Source: Bolinopsis microptera (Eukaryota > Ctenophora > Tentaculata > Lobata > Bolinopsidae). Taken from it: DNA of 60,000 nucleotides. Below are positions 10,107-19,449 of this stretch, in pieces (within the stretch, counting starts at the first letter, position 1; the number at the start of each line of letters is the position of its first letter). Location of the stretch: contig NC_087073.1 of assembly GCF_026151205.1 (NCBI RefSeq), positions 2,904,501-2,964,500 on the forward strand, given 5' to 3'. The translations under genes and the position numbers were made by a program. The notes under the pieces are model-generated. The model worked only from the letters and a program-made list of their open reading frames with translations. It ran no database searches and was not told where the DNA came from.

Positions 10107-12221
10107 TTAGGTCCAGTCTCCCCTCAAATCTGTTTCATCTGGAATGTGAATAGTTTGTTCGTCCTCTAGTCCCTCTGGGAATGGTATTTGCTCTATAACA
10201 GGGTACACCCCTTTATTATACGACTTCTCCAGCAACTCTAGTTTTCCTAGAACTGCGTCTATCTTAGAGATAACACTGCCCATAGCATCGTCATTCCTGT
10301 CAACTCGCCTGCACAGAATCTTGAACTCCTCATAACTGGGGCCCTTGTAGGCCACTCTAGGGCCGAAGTGATCTCCCATGTTAGACTGGATGTCCCACTG
10401 TGGGAAGGAGGCGTTAGTCTCCTGAGTACGCAGCATGCGCGGAGGCTTCTCCTCGTCATCAAACAGACTATCCGCACTATCTTCATCGTCACTAGGTAAC
10501 CCATCAGGCTGGACTTTGATTTGGGGCAGTGACTCCTTCATATCCTCGCTCCTCTCCTCCTCCCCCTCCTCTTCCTCCTCTCCCTTCTTACCACAGATAC
10601 TAAACAATCCTCTCAACGTTTTCTTTATGTAATCTCCAAACTCCAATTCAGGCCTGTTTTCTGAGCTCATCTCAGATTTGACCTCCGAGTAGGTGTCGTT
10701 AATGATAGCAAGGAACATGTTAAGTAGAATGAAGAAGACACAAAAGATATAGGTGATGAAGAAAACAGGCCCCAGCAGAGTGCTGGCTTGCTCTAGAGCC
10801 AGAAAGTCGAAGTCTCCTAGAATGATCCTGAACAGGGTGTATGTACTGTCGTGGAATGTGGCAAAGTCTCGGAGAATTGTACCGAAGAGAAGCAGGCCTA
10901 GCTGTGCAAATGCGAAGAAGATGATGAAAAACATGACGGCAAAGCTGAGGATGTCTTTTGAGCACCTTGAAAGAGTCGTTGAGAAATGTCTCATGGTTTT
11001 GTTGAATTTCAGATACTTGAATATCTTTATCCATGAGAAGAAGAGACAGAGGGCAGCCAGATCGTTGTAGATACTCTCGTAGTAAGCAATGGTTTCAAAA
11101 CTGGTGAAAGTGTCCATTTCAGTTCCTGATTTAGTGACGAGGTCGTTGATTGTGACACTCCTATAGAGACTTATAGCAGCGCAACCCAGTATCTTGATGA
11201 TGATAATGTTGTCTAGCATGTTCCAATACTGCACGAAATAGTTCATTTTAAAGACCATGAGTTCAACAGACTCCACCACGATGTAATACACCACAAAAAC
11301 AATAAGAGCCACTTCAAACCCAAAGAGGACATTGTCCTTTGTGCTAACATAACGAAGAAGCTTCTGGACGAGGATCTCATGAGATGTTGCAATCCCGCCC
11401 GTGGGTAGGAACTCTGCAACTAGCTTCACAATACAAAACATGTTAATGTTAGCATTGTACAGAGTGAAGTCAATGAACACTGCCCTGGTTCCCCTGTCTA
11501 TCCAACCATTGAACTTTAGATCGTGGAGAATAAAGCTGGAAATGTTCTTATCAGTGGATAGCAGCTGCTGGAAACCACCGTGTCCGTATCTAGCAAGTTG
11601 TCCGGAGTAAGGTCTGGTGTTCAGCTTTTCGTTGTATATCTTACTGTCACTGCTCTGGTCAGCGTAGTAACTCACAAACTCCAAAGTAGCCTTGTCTTCC
11701 TCGTCAACTGTATAGTCACTGTAACAGTTGAACAACACATTGCTGAACACTGGCGGTATCTCGCACGAATCATTGCCTATCTTCAACTGCCGGATACGAG
11801 GCAAGGACAGCAGCTTGTTCTCGTTGTAAATGTAAATCCCTTTGTCGTTGATCTTGTTGTCGTGGATGCCGTCTAGGAGAGTGTTTTGGAGATATCTCCA
11901 CAAACTGTCCCAGGTTTCTACATCCTGCCAGGTTGTTTGGATGTTGTTCCCGTCTATGAAAAGGTTCTCTACTGACTTGGTGTAATAAAACTGATAAGGA
12001 GTGACTGTCCCGTAGATTACAACTGATAATGTTATGAGGAACAAAATGTAAACAGTTAGTTCTTTAAGTTGTGACTTGAACTTCTTCTCACCGCTGGTAA
12101 TGTTTGTTTGGGACTTTGACAAGAAAACACAGCCCAGAAAGCAATTACAAAGCCCAGGCTTTTGCTCTAAGTTTTCATCATCAACACATGTTGATGTGTT
12201 TACACTTCCATTGTTATCCAT
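10107..12221 (-). CDS. PKD2: polycystin-2 family TRP cation channel (intronless)
   Basis: Single 704-codon ORF. Polycystin-2 proteins form tetrameric cation channels of ciliary, ER and plasma membranes. Residues 54-76 form S1. The extracellular polycystin (TOP) domain spans about 80-285, with conserved LPRIRQLKIGN, the ARYGHGGF turn, WIDRGTRAVFIDFTLYNANIN and EFLPTGG. S2-S6 follow between about 298 and 508. The pore has the selectivity-filter signature LGD (468-470), and S6 ends NMFLAIINDTYSEVKS. The tail has an acidic run (548-557), no recognisable EF-hand, and a coiled-coil segment matching the family (about 629-666, YEEFKILCRRVDR). It is shorter than human PKD2 (968 residues), mainly in both tails. 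The gene has no intron, whereas importin-13 here is split into 18 exons. A CAG just before the ATG could be a 5'-UTR splice acceptor. Identification is firm; orthology to PKD2 versus a PKD2-like paralogue is not settled. Confidence 0.93.
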   Translation of the reverse strand: MDNNGSVNTSTCVDDENLEQKPGLCNCFLGCVFLSKSQTNITSGEKKFKSQLKELTVYILFLITLSVVIYGTVTPYQFYYTKSVENLFIDGNNIQTTWQDVETWDSLWRYLQNTLLDGIHDNKINDKGIYIYNENKLLSLPRIRQLKIGNDSCEIPPVFSNVLFNCYSDYTVDEEDKATLEFVSYYADQSSDSKIYNEKLNTRPYSGQLARYGHGGFQQLLSTDKNISSFILHDLKFNGWIDRGTRAVFIDFTLYNANINMFCIVKLVAEFLPTGGIATSHEILVQKLLRYVSTKDNVLFGFEVALIVFVVYYIVVESVELMVFKMNYFVQYWNMLDNIIIIKILGCAAISLYRSVTINDLVTKSGTEMDTFTSFETIAYYESIYNDLAALCLFFSWIKIFKYLKFNKTMRHFSTTLSRCSKDILSFAVMFFIIFFAFAQLGLLLFGTILRDFATFHDSTYTLFRIILGDFDFLALEQASTLLGPVFFITYIFCVFFILLNMFLAIINDTYSEVKSEMSSENRPELEFGDYIKKTLRGLFSICGKKGEEEEEGEEERSEDMKESLPQIKVQPDGLPSDDEDSADSLFDDEEKPPRMLRTQETNASFPQWDIQSNMGDHFGPRVAYKGPSYEEFKILCRRVDRNDDAMGSVISKIDAVLGKLELLEKSYNKGVYPVIEQIPFPEGLEDEQTIHIPDETDLRGDWT

Positions 12222-12836
12222 ACTGCATCAGTCTTTGACAATGTTACATCTTATACGTGCTAGGAATATTGAATTAATTAGATCAAATCAGCTGATACAG
12301 ACAAATTCATCAAACGTTTCAAAAAATTAGACAAATGCAAGAGTTGACAAATGACCACAGCACATTACGAGACAAAGTCACAGATTCAAATCAGAAATCG
12401 TAGTCAGCAAGCATTCAATAGTCACGTGATAAGTTGGAAAAGAGCACATCATTTGATTAACGCACGAGCAATGCTTGACAAAACCACGTGATCGTGACGA
12501 TGTTACAAGCACTCGGGACAATGTAAACAGGCGTTATAAGATCAAAGTTTTTCAAGAAATATTCTTAAATTATCACAGATAATGCATGCCATATTGTACG
12601 TATTTACTTCAATATTATCAAATATCTCCAAGAACATGAGTGTTACTGTAAAATGTAAATCACACTGTGTAAAAACTCAAACACGACACACTCTACTGCA
12701 AAGATGAGCAACATTGGAAATAGATGAAGAATCTGTCATCTTTTTAAAAACAATATTAACACTGCAAATCCATCAGTATTCTGTAATCTGTATTTTGTCA
12801 TAAACAATTAGCTCTGATCCTTTTCACACAAATATT
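12222..12836. other. upstream flank of PKD2
   Basis: No gene seen. The stretch would include the channel gene's promoter. It carries two CACGTG E-boxes (about 12422 and 12485) but no evident TATA box. Confidence 0.4.
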
Positions 12837-13094
12837 ATATCTTGTCCTATCTTGTCATATATTGTCATATAGTGTCGTATGTTGTCATATATTGTCAAAT
12901 CTTATCGTATATTGTCAGATATTGTCAGATATTGTCAGATATTGTGGTATATTGTGATATATTGTGATCAAATTTTGTCGTATATTGTCTAATATTGTCT
13001 AGAATCTTGTCTAATCTTGTCAAATATTGTCTAATCTTGTCTAATCTTGTCGTATATTGTCTAGAATCTTGTCTAATCTTGTCAAATATTGTCA
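12837..13094. repeat. degenerate minisatellite of TATTGTC words
   Basis: About 25 copies of a roughly 10-bp unit, TCATATATTGTC and variants such as TCTAATCTTGTC. A longer higher-order unit containing TCTAGAATCTTG recurs. Confidence 0.85.
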
Positions 13095-13367
13095 TGACAA
13101 TGGGCAGTTCCGGTCCCTGCCCTTCTGGCGACTGGTCTGTAACCTAACACTACCAGCAGGATATAAAACTTATTATTATATATAGATATAAACTGCAAAA
13201 TTTATAAATCAGTCTGAGCTGCTGTTCAGCTGTGTTTTAACATTAAACAAGAATCTTGGGAATGTAGCAAAGGTCACGTGTGGCAGTACCGACCGAATCG
13301 CACTGACATTTTTTGTTGTCATGTGAACGTTCTCGGAGCTGGTCATATCGATATCAAAATGGGTGGG

Positions 13368-13482
13368 CGACAATTGACCCCCCGACAATTGACCCCCCGA
13401 CAATTGACCCCCCCGACAATTAACCCCCGACAATTGACCCCCCGACAATTAACCCCCCGACAATACAATTTAATACAATTAA
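13368..13482 (+). repeat. left array of CGACAATTGACCCCC units
   Basis: At least six units of CGACAATTGACCCCC or CGACAATTAACCCC lie in tandem, ending at the CCCTGA tract. The same unit appears inverted on the far side of that tract. Confidence 0.9.
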
Positions 13483-13950
13483 CCCTGACCCTGACCCTGA
13501 CCCTGACCCTGACCCTGACCCTGACCCTGACCCTGACCCTGACCCTGACCCTGACCCTGACCCTGACCCTGACCCTGACCCTGACCCTGACCCTGACCCT
13601 GACCCTGACCCTGACCCTGACCCTGACCCTGACCCTGACCCTGACCCTGACCCTGACCCTGACCCTGACCCTGACCCTGACCCTGACCCTGACCCTGACC
13701 CTGACCCTGACCCTGACCCTGACCCTGACCCTGACCCTGACCCTGACCCTGACCCTGACCCTGACCCTGACCCTGACCCTGACCCTGACCCTGACCCTGA
13801 CCCTGACCCTGACCCTGACCCTGACCCTGACCCTGACCCTGACCCTGACCCTGACCCTGACCCTGACCCTGACCCTGACCCTGACCCTGACCCTGACCCT
13901 GACCCTGACCCTGACCCTGACCCTGACCCTGACCCTGACCCTGACCCTGA
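13483..13950. repeat. (CCCTGA)78 satellite tract
   Basis: 468 bp of perfect hexamer CCCTGA (TCAGGG on the other strand) with no interruption that I can see. One frame reads as Leu-Thr repeats, which creates a spurious 247-residue ORF. TCAGGG differs by one base from the animal telomere unit TTAGGG and has the same G-triplet spacing, so the G strand could form quadruplexes. Confidence 0.97.
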
Positions 13951-13976
13951 CCCGATTAATTTACCCCAGTTTAATT

Positions 13977-14236
13977 ACAATTGTCGGGGGTCAATTGTCG
14001 GGGGGTCAATTGTCGTTCTAAGCCCTAGATTTCGCGACAATTGACCCCAGTGTAATTACATAGGAGGTCAATTGTCGGGGGGTCAATTGTAGGGGGGGTT
14101 AATTGTCGGGGGGTCAATTGTCATGTCGGGGGGTCAATTGTCGTACTAAACCCTAGATTTCGCGACAATTGACCCCAGTGTAATTACATAGGGGGTCAAT
14201 TGTCGGGGGGTCAATTGTCGGGGGGTCAATTGTCGC
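13977..14236 (-). repeat. right, inverted array of the CAATTGACCCCC unit
   Basis: Units read GGGGGTCAATTGTCG, the reverse complement of the left array. Inside are two direct copies of a longer unit containing CCTAGATTTCGCGACAATTG (about 14022 and 14150), spaced about 127 bp apart. Left array, CCCTGA tract and right array together form an inverted-repeat structure. Confidence 0.9.
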
Positions 14237-14578
14237 GGTACTATCAAAATGTGTCAATCTTATACAGCTGTCACGAATTCCATTACATAATTGTCTCTCG
14301 TGCTCAGCAAAATCTTTCTGCCGCGGACAAATCATTATAGACCAAACCCAAAAATAATTTGGATGCCTGAGCTCACTGCTCGGGAGAAAAGAGAGAAGAG
14401 TCATGTTTGTTGGCAGAAATCAATTAAAACTATCACCACAGCAAAAATCTTCAACAACAATCTTCCGGTTTCTATTGTCCTTGATCCCCAGTACGAATTT
14501 TTAATTACGGCTGACCCCCAAGCAACGCAGCTCATGAATAGATCTTATCAAAACTTGTCGATGGAGCAGTTCTAATAA
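14237..14578 (+). other. unresolved stretch with a weak ORF
   Basis: A plus-strand ORF at 14291-14575 (94 codons, ending YQNLSMEQF) has mixed composition but no family I recognise. It could be a terminal exon or chance. Nothing else is visible. Confidence 0.3.
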
Positions 14579-14638
14579 TAGACAATGGGATTGCTGCAGA
14601 GCATAGATATTCTATGCCCCGAGCAATCCCATTGTCTA
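14579..14638. repeat. nested perfect hairpin
   Basis: A 17-bp perfect inverted repeat, TAGACAATGGGATTGCT and its complement, encloses a second hairpin (GCATAGA, TAT loop, TCTATGC). It lies 80 bp upstream of the TATA box of the secreted-protein gene. It may be a minimal MITE or a structured regulatory site. Confidence 0.85.
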
Positions 14639-14718
14639 AAGAACACACATCGTTAAAAATCACTCAAGCAATCGTCAACTAAAATGAGTGCTATCTGCGA
14701 AGGGAGTAAACATTTGGG

Positions 14719-14726
14719 TATAAAAG
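14719..14726 (+). promoter_or_regulatory. TATA box of the small secreted-protein gene
   Basis: TATAAAAG in a GGGTATAAAAGAG context lies 93 bp before the ATG at 14819. That leaves room for a transcription start near 14750 and a 5' leader of about 70 nt. Confidence 0.6.
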
Positions 14727-14818
14727 AGTAGTGCAAGCTTCAAAGCACCAGTGTTCCCTTTATCTAGATCAAAGACTATTGAGTTTACGGTTCCAGTGGT
14801 TCTACAAACACTTTACCA

Positions 14819-15839
14819 ATGAGATCCAGCTTCACCATCGCCGTGTAAGTTAGATGTCTACATTTTTTTCTCTTACTTTTCATTTTTCGAATTAAGTGGC
14901 CACGACCCAATGTCTCAAAAATTTTGTCTCTTTATTAATTGTGCTTCAACTTTCTAAAGACAAATATTAGACCATACCCTTCACAAATTTATATATGTGT
15001 TTTCAGGACGTTACTGTTGGCCATTGCTTTTGGTAAGAACATTTTTCGTCGATACTCTGTAGGGTTTAACTGACATAGTTCAAACAAATTCTTGGATTAA
15101 ACCTTTAAACTTTTAAACTCATTATGCTACATTAAAATCAATATCGTCATAATTTAGTTTAAACATTGACTTCTAAATTTAAAATCATATTTGTTTGCAG
15201 TGAGTTCTACTGTGATTATGTCAGACACGGAAGAACAGTTCCGTAAGTCTCACATTCATTTACCCTTTCAATTTATCCTAACACTTAATTAAAAATCAGT
15301 AGAAGACACTGAATCTCCCTTCCAATCGAAATATAACGAGCCTGGGATTTTTGTTCCTGTCTTTGCTTGGTAAATTTTGACACTTTATTTTTCAGCCGGA
15401 AACGATATTAAACATATTTACAAGATGCAAGATGAGATAGCTTTAAACGAAGAAGGTAAATTAATAATAGAAATGAAGGTACTTTGGCCGAAACACAACC
15501 CCACCAAACTTGTTAACGTGACCTCAATTTAACTTGAGGTAAAAGTTCATGGTTGTTGCTTTTATACAGAAGCTCAATACATAATACATAAGTCATAATT
15601 CATATAAATTAAAATACTGATTTTATAACTAGTTGTTGCTTGGTTCCCCAGAGAAGTATAACACTCGAAATAAGTGGGCAGACGAATCATTTTATAGTAT
15701 AGGCTCAATTGAAAGAACAAAACCAACCCTCGATGATTGTTCTTTCTGCGACTATAATATATGTACCATGAAACGAACAGTCTGCCTGCTCATTTCAAGT
15801 GCTATAAAACCTACAGAATCTGACATCTTAGATACTTAA
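14819..15839 (+). CDS. small secreted four-cysteine protein, five exons
   Basis: Not recognised as a known family. I assembled it from splice sites: exons 14819-14844, 15007-15032, 15201-15242, 15396-15455 and 15652-15839. All have GT donors (four of five-base strength, such as GTAAGT) and AG acceptors, and the reading frame is continuous for 342 nt (113 residues plus stop). Residues 1-20, MRSSFTIAVTLLLAIAFVSS, are a textbook signal peptide split over three tiny exons. The mature part starts with an acidic stretch and ends with four cysteines spaced CX2CX4CX6C (C81, C84, C89, C96; DDCSFCDYNICTMKRTVC). This suggests two disulfides and an extracellular peptide or defence, adhesion or signalling role. 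Function is not assigned. The last two introns share phase 1. ATTAAA at 15847 could be the poly(A) signal. Confidence 0.7.
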
Positions 15840-15998
15840 ACCTAGCATTAAACGTGTTTTAAATTCCTGTATCCTCATTGAACGCAATTCTAAAATGTTT
15901 CAAAATATACCACATGGTATTATTTGGAGTGCACACTATAATTTTCATCTAACCCAGTTCAGTATTGCTTTGATCCATCACGAATAATAATTTTGCAG

Positions 15999-16060
15999 AA
16001 GAAGGAGGCCAGAGAAACCTTGTGAAGAGTCGTGAGGAAAACGAAGACTCAGGATGGTAA
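15999..16060 (+). CDS. possible alternative last exon of the secreted-protein gene
   Basis: A second acceptor, TTTTGCAG, ends at 15998. Joined to exon 4 in the same phase as exon 5, it continues the frame for 20 codons, ending NLVKSREENEDSGW and then TAA. The product would be a 71-residue secreted protein with an acidic, cysteine-free tail in place of the four-cysteine tail. The reading frame fit is seen in the sequence; use of this exon is inference. Confidence 0.35.
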
Positions 16061-16595
16061 TCAAGATAAATATTGCCCCACGCTGTGGGCCCTGCCATAT
16101 CGTGGCTTTGCCACGATACATGAAATGAGGATCGTGACATGAGACAAGATAAATGTAGACTACTGTGGGACCTTTTTAAAAAAGACAGCATTGACTTTTC
16201 ATCCGATCAGTTGTTTGTCGGCATCCACTTCTTTTTTATTTGGCCGCTTTCCTCTTTTCAGAACTGTAGAAGTATCCTTGTCGATTGTTAGCTATTATCG
16301 TGCAGCAATGAGATTTGTGATCAATTTTTGAGGATATTTTCTTCCCGATTACTGGTATTCGTTACAGTGATTATGCATTGAATTTTGTCGTTTTATTTCT
16401 TCGACTAAACAAAATACTTAAATTAAAAAGTTGGACGAGAAGCCGAGTAGAATTTTAACATTTTGTTTCACTGAATAACAAAGAAAGTTAGTAACTACCG
16501 TAACACAATATAATAATTGAAAGAAAGACAATTTTGGTTGTTTATTTTTTCATCAAAATATAGCTTAAGAGCTCTGTGAAACTATTTTCACTACT
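16061..16595. other. no gene recognised
   Basis: AT-rich flank between the secreted-protein gene and the TACT-flanked element. The ORF at 15949-16191 on the minus strand overlaps the alternative exon and shows no family features. Confidence 0.4.
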
Positions 16596-18003
16596 GGGCA
16601 CTTTCAAAAACTATGCTAACGAATCTGTCACGGGAAAATTTCGTCTTCTAGAGGCTCTCATCTGGTGGATATACTCAATATTTTGATCAAACTGTGGGAC
16701 ATCTACAGGTTTGCGATTGTACAACTTTTACAAAAAGAAAATGTCTACTATGTCTATGAGCAGAGATAAATGCATTTAACTCCGGGCTAATAATGGTGGA
16801 TATACTTTTCAGAAGAGTTTGGTGGATATATCATTGATTGGCCTGTAACTTTACGTGTGGTTAATTTATGGTGATTATTTGAAGATAGAATTGTAGCAAA
16901 TTGATTTGCCTCTATGATAAAAGGCAAAAATAAGGAAAGATATTTCAAATTTAAGGCTATATATGGTGGATAATAAAACTATGAAATAAAATTCAATACC
17001 GAAAATTTTCAACTGAAAACAGCTTTACTCAGTTAACGGATCAGGTTGGAAATCGTTCAAGTTTATATAGTCGTAATATAACTACGACTGTTTCTAGATA
17101 GAAGATCCCATTTTGCTGTGTCAGTTCAAAAGAATTCTCAGTCCAAGCCGACTTTTCAGGTTAAAATTGGTGGATATTAAATGTGAATAACCTGCCTTAG
17201 TGATTGAGGCCTTAGATTTCTGACCTTAGATTCTCTCAATTATGAAATCATACACTGATATTGGTTTGTTCAGACATTTTTCTTGTTCAGCACAAAATTT
17301 GATAAGCTCAAGCCGACTTTTAAGGCCAAAATTGATGGATATTAAAATATCCTGGTCGATATTTTAAGTATTTTTGAGTTAATTATCCACCAAATTGGCC
17401 CTGAATGCAATTAAAATGGCATAGTACCTTATGCATAAATGTTCAACATCCTATATTTTATCTTTTTCAACTGCTTCTAATCATAATGATGGCTTAATTA
17501 TTGATATTTTAGTAGTATTTATGTGTTTAACTAATTCATATAGACTGATATCCACCAAAAATAGCCTTTTAACTTGAATCTCGAACTTTATAGTTGATGC
17601 CATAGATTTAACATTGCATCATTTTAAGACCAGTAAATTGATGTTATCTAACAAATAACAGTCTTTAAAAAGAGGCAAAAAATATATCCACCAAATTTGA
17701 CCGCAGCCTTTCTTATGAAATTTTGAAGTTATAACGATTATTGTTCAGTCTCAATCATACTTTGGGAGTTTAGATGGAATTCAATATTTTTAAAGGCCAC
17801 CTTAAGTGGATTGGTCTGTTTCACTGTTAGTAAGATTTAGCCCAAAATAGAAACAAAAAGTGGCAGATAGTAAAGGTTAGGGTATTGCACACCATATCCT
17901 GGAGTTTCGTGTGTTCCAAAATTTATCCACCAAATTATGCCAAAAAAACTGATTTTTGGCAAATTTTAACATTTTTCTGTGACAGATGTTTTTGAAAGTG
18001 CCC
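16596..18003. mobile_element. TACT-flanked DNA element with converging TGGTGGATA motifs
   Basis: Ends are GGGCACTTTCAAAAAC and its complement GTTTTTGAAAGTGCCC, with homology continuing past an ATCTGTCAC word. TACT lies directly outside both ends (16592-16595 and 18004-18007) as a 4-bp target duplication. Inside, TGGTGGATA occurs at 16663, 16794, 16820, 16964 and 17168 (and as TGATGGATA at 17333), then in reverse (TATCCACCA) at 17384, 17549, 17685 and 17924. No ORF of note, so it is non-autonomous. The superfamily is not assigned. Confidence 0.75.
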
Positions 18004-18007
18004 TACT

Positions 18008-19449
18008 ACAAACCTAAATAGCGCATTGTAAAGTCGGTTTCAGTTCAAAACGGTACGTATTTTGAGGAACTTTGTTTTATATTAATGATCATATCAATGA
18101 TTTAACTAGTTGAACATTTCAGCTTGTACCTGAAACTGATATTATATAGTACACTTTACTACTAGACTTATTGTTATTATTATTAAATCTAAAATAGCTA
18201 ATAGTAATATACCCTGGTCATTAGGAAAGTTTGCACGAGATGGACCACGTTTTTCCCAATTTAACTTTAGAAGATTGTCACAGGAAGAACTTTTAAGATA
18301 GGTATATGATATTTCACATGTCTATAGTTCAACTAATTGAGTTTCGATTAATAAAATTTTTGAAGCATTTATTCAAGGGCAAATTGAGGATAAAAGAAGA
18401 GGGAAGTTGTTTCGCTAATTGAGGGAAAAATGAAGCTGACAAGTAATTTCTAATTTTTGAATTATATTTGAATAATAACGTCTATCAAAGTATCCTCAGA
18501 CCTAAAAAACCTAAGATGGATACTCTAGGTGGAAGGCCGGCCCAGCCGACCCCTTTTTTCCTTTTAATGGAGGGTAAAGTGAGGCTTACAGATCATTTCT
18601 AATTTTTGAATTATGTTTGAACAATAACGTCCTTTAAACTATCCTTTGCCCTGTTATATATTATATAGATACTTTGGGTCCATGGTATACTCCTCTTCTT
18701 TCTGTCTTTTGATGGAGGGTAAAATAAGGCTAACTATCAAGGTTTTGTTCATTACTTGTTTTACTGCTTCTTCGGACTAGCCCTTCAAATTGTTTCTGTC
18801 TAACCTGTATTCATGAATAGTCGACGATCATATGTAGTATGTACTAAAAGGACATGAGTGAAACAAATTTTTTTTTAGTGAAACAAATTTAAAATTTTAT
18901 CCTTTATTTTACAATCATAATATAATAATATTTATAAGCCTCCGTTTTGAAAGTTTTAAATTTTAATACATTCACATTTCTATTTAAAATTCAATTTTAT
19001 GTACAAGTCAATAACTGGCCGCCAAAGCCGCGCATTCTTGAAAACAGGATTAACTTTATTATAGTTATACTACTATGTAAATTTAAAACTATCCGTGGTT
19101 TTTTCTTTAAAATAAATAAGTTATAATTTGCCTAAGTCCAAAGCCAGCTTTGAAAAATTTACTATTAAATCATAATATATCGTCAACTTTAAATATGAGT
19201 TTTGGGAGGTGAGATTGAGACTAACTCCTGTCACGCTCATTATAATATTTAAGAAGTGATCGTTTTTATGTCGAATGCTTTTATTTACTGTTAGATTTAA
19301 TATTTGAATGAGGTCGAAAAATTCTAGTTTCGACCGCATTTTTACTTTAATATACGAAAACAGGTTATAGACCCATTAATAAACTTGTAATTGTAGCCCA
19401 CAGGTTATTGAGACTTTATCATAACGTATAAGTAAAACTTTGACATACG
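18008..19449. other. AT-rich intergenic DNA with a diverged 170-bp tandem duplication
   Basis: No gene. About 18421-18580 and 18570-18740 repeat the words TAATTTTTGAATTAT, AATAACGTC and GGAGGGTAAA in the same order, a diverged tandem duplication. Confidence 0.5.

Noticed and set aside
10720-11876. ORFs overlapping the PKD2 gene in other frames
   Set aside because: Shadows of the channel coding sequence without family features.
13483-13950. CCCTGA tract as a true telomere or contig end
   Set aside because: It is internal, flanked by inverted arrays and unique sequence on both sides, and the unit is TCAGGG, not TTAGGG.
13278-14021. 247-residue ORF of Leu-Thr repeats
   Set aside because: It is a translation of the CCCTGA hexamer tract; any frame of such a repeat stays open.
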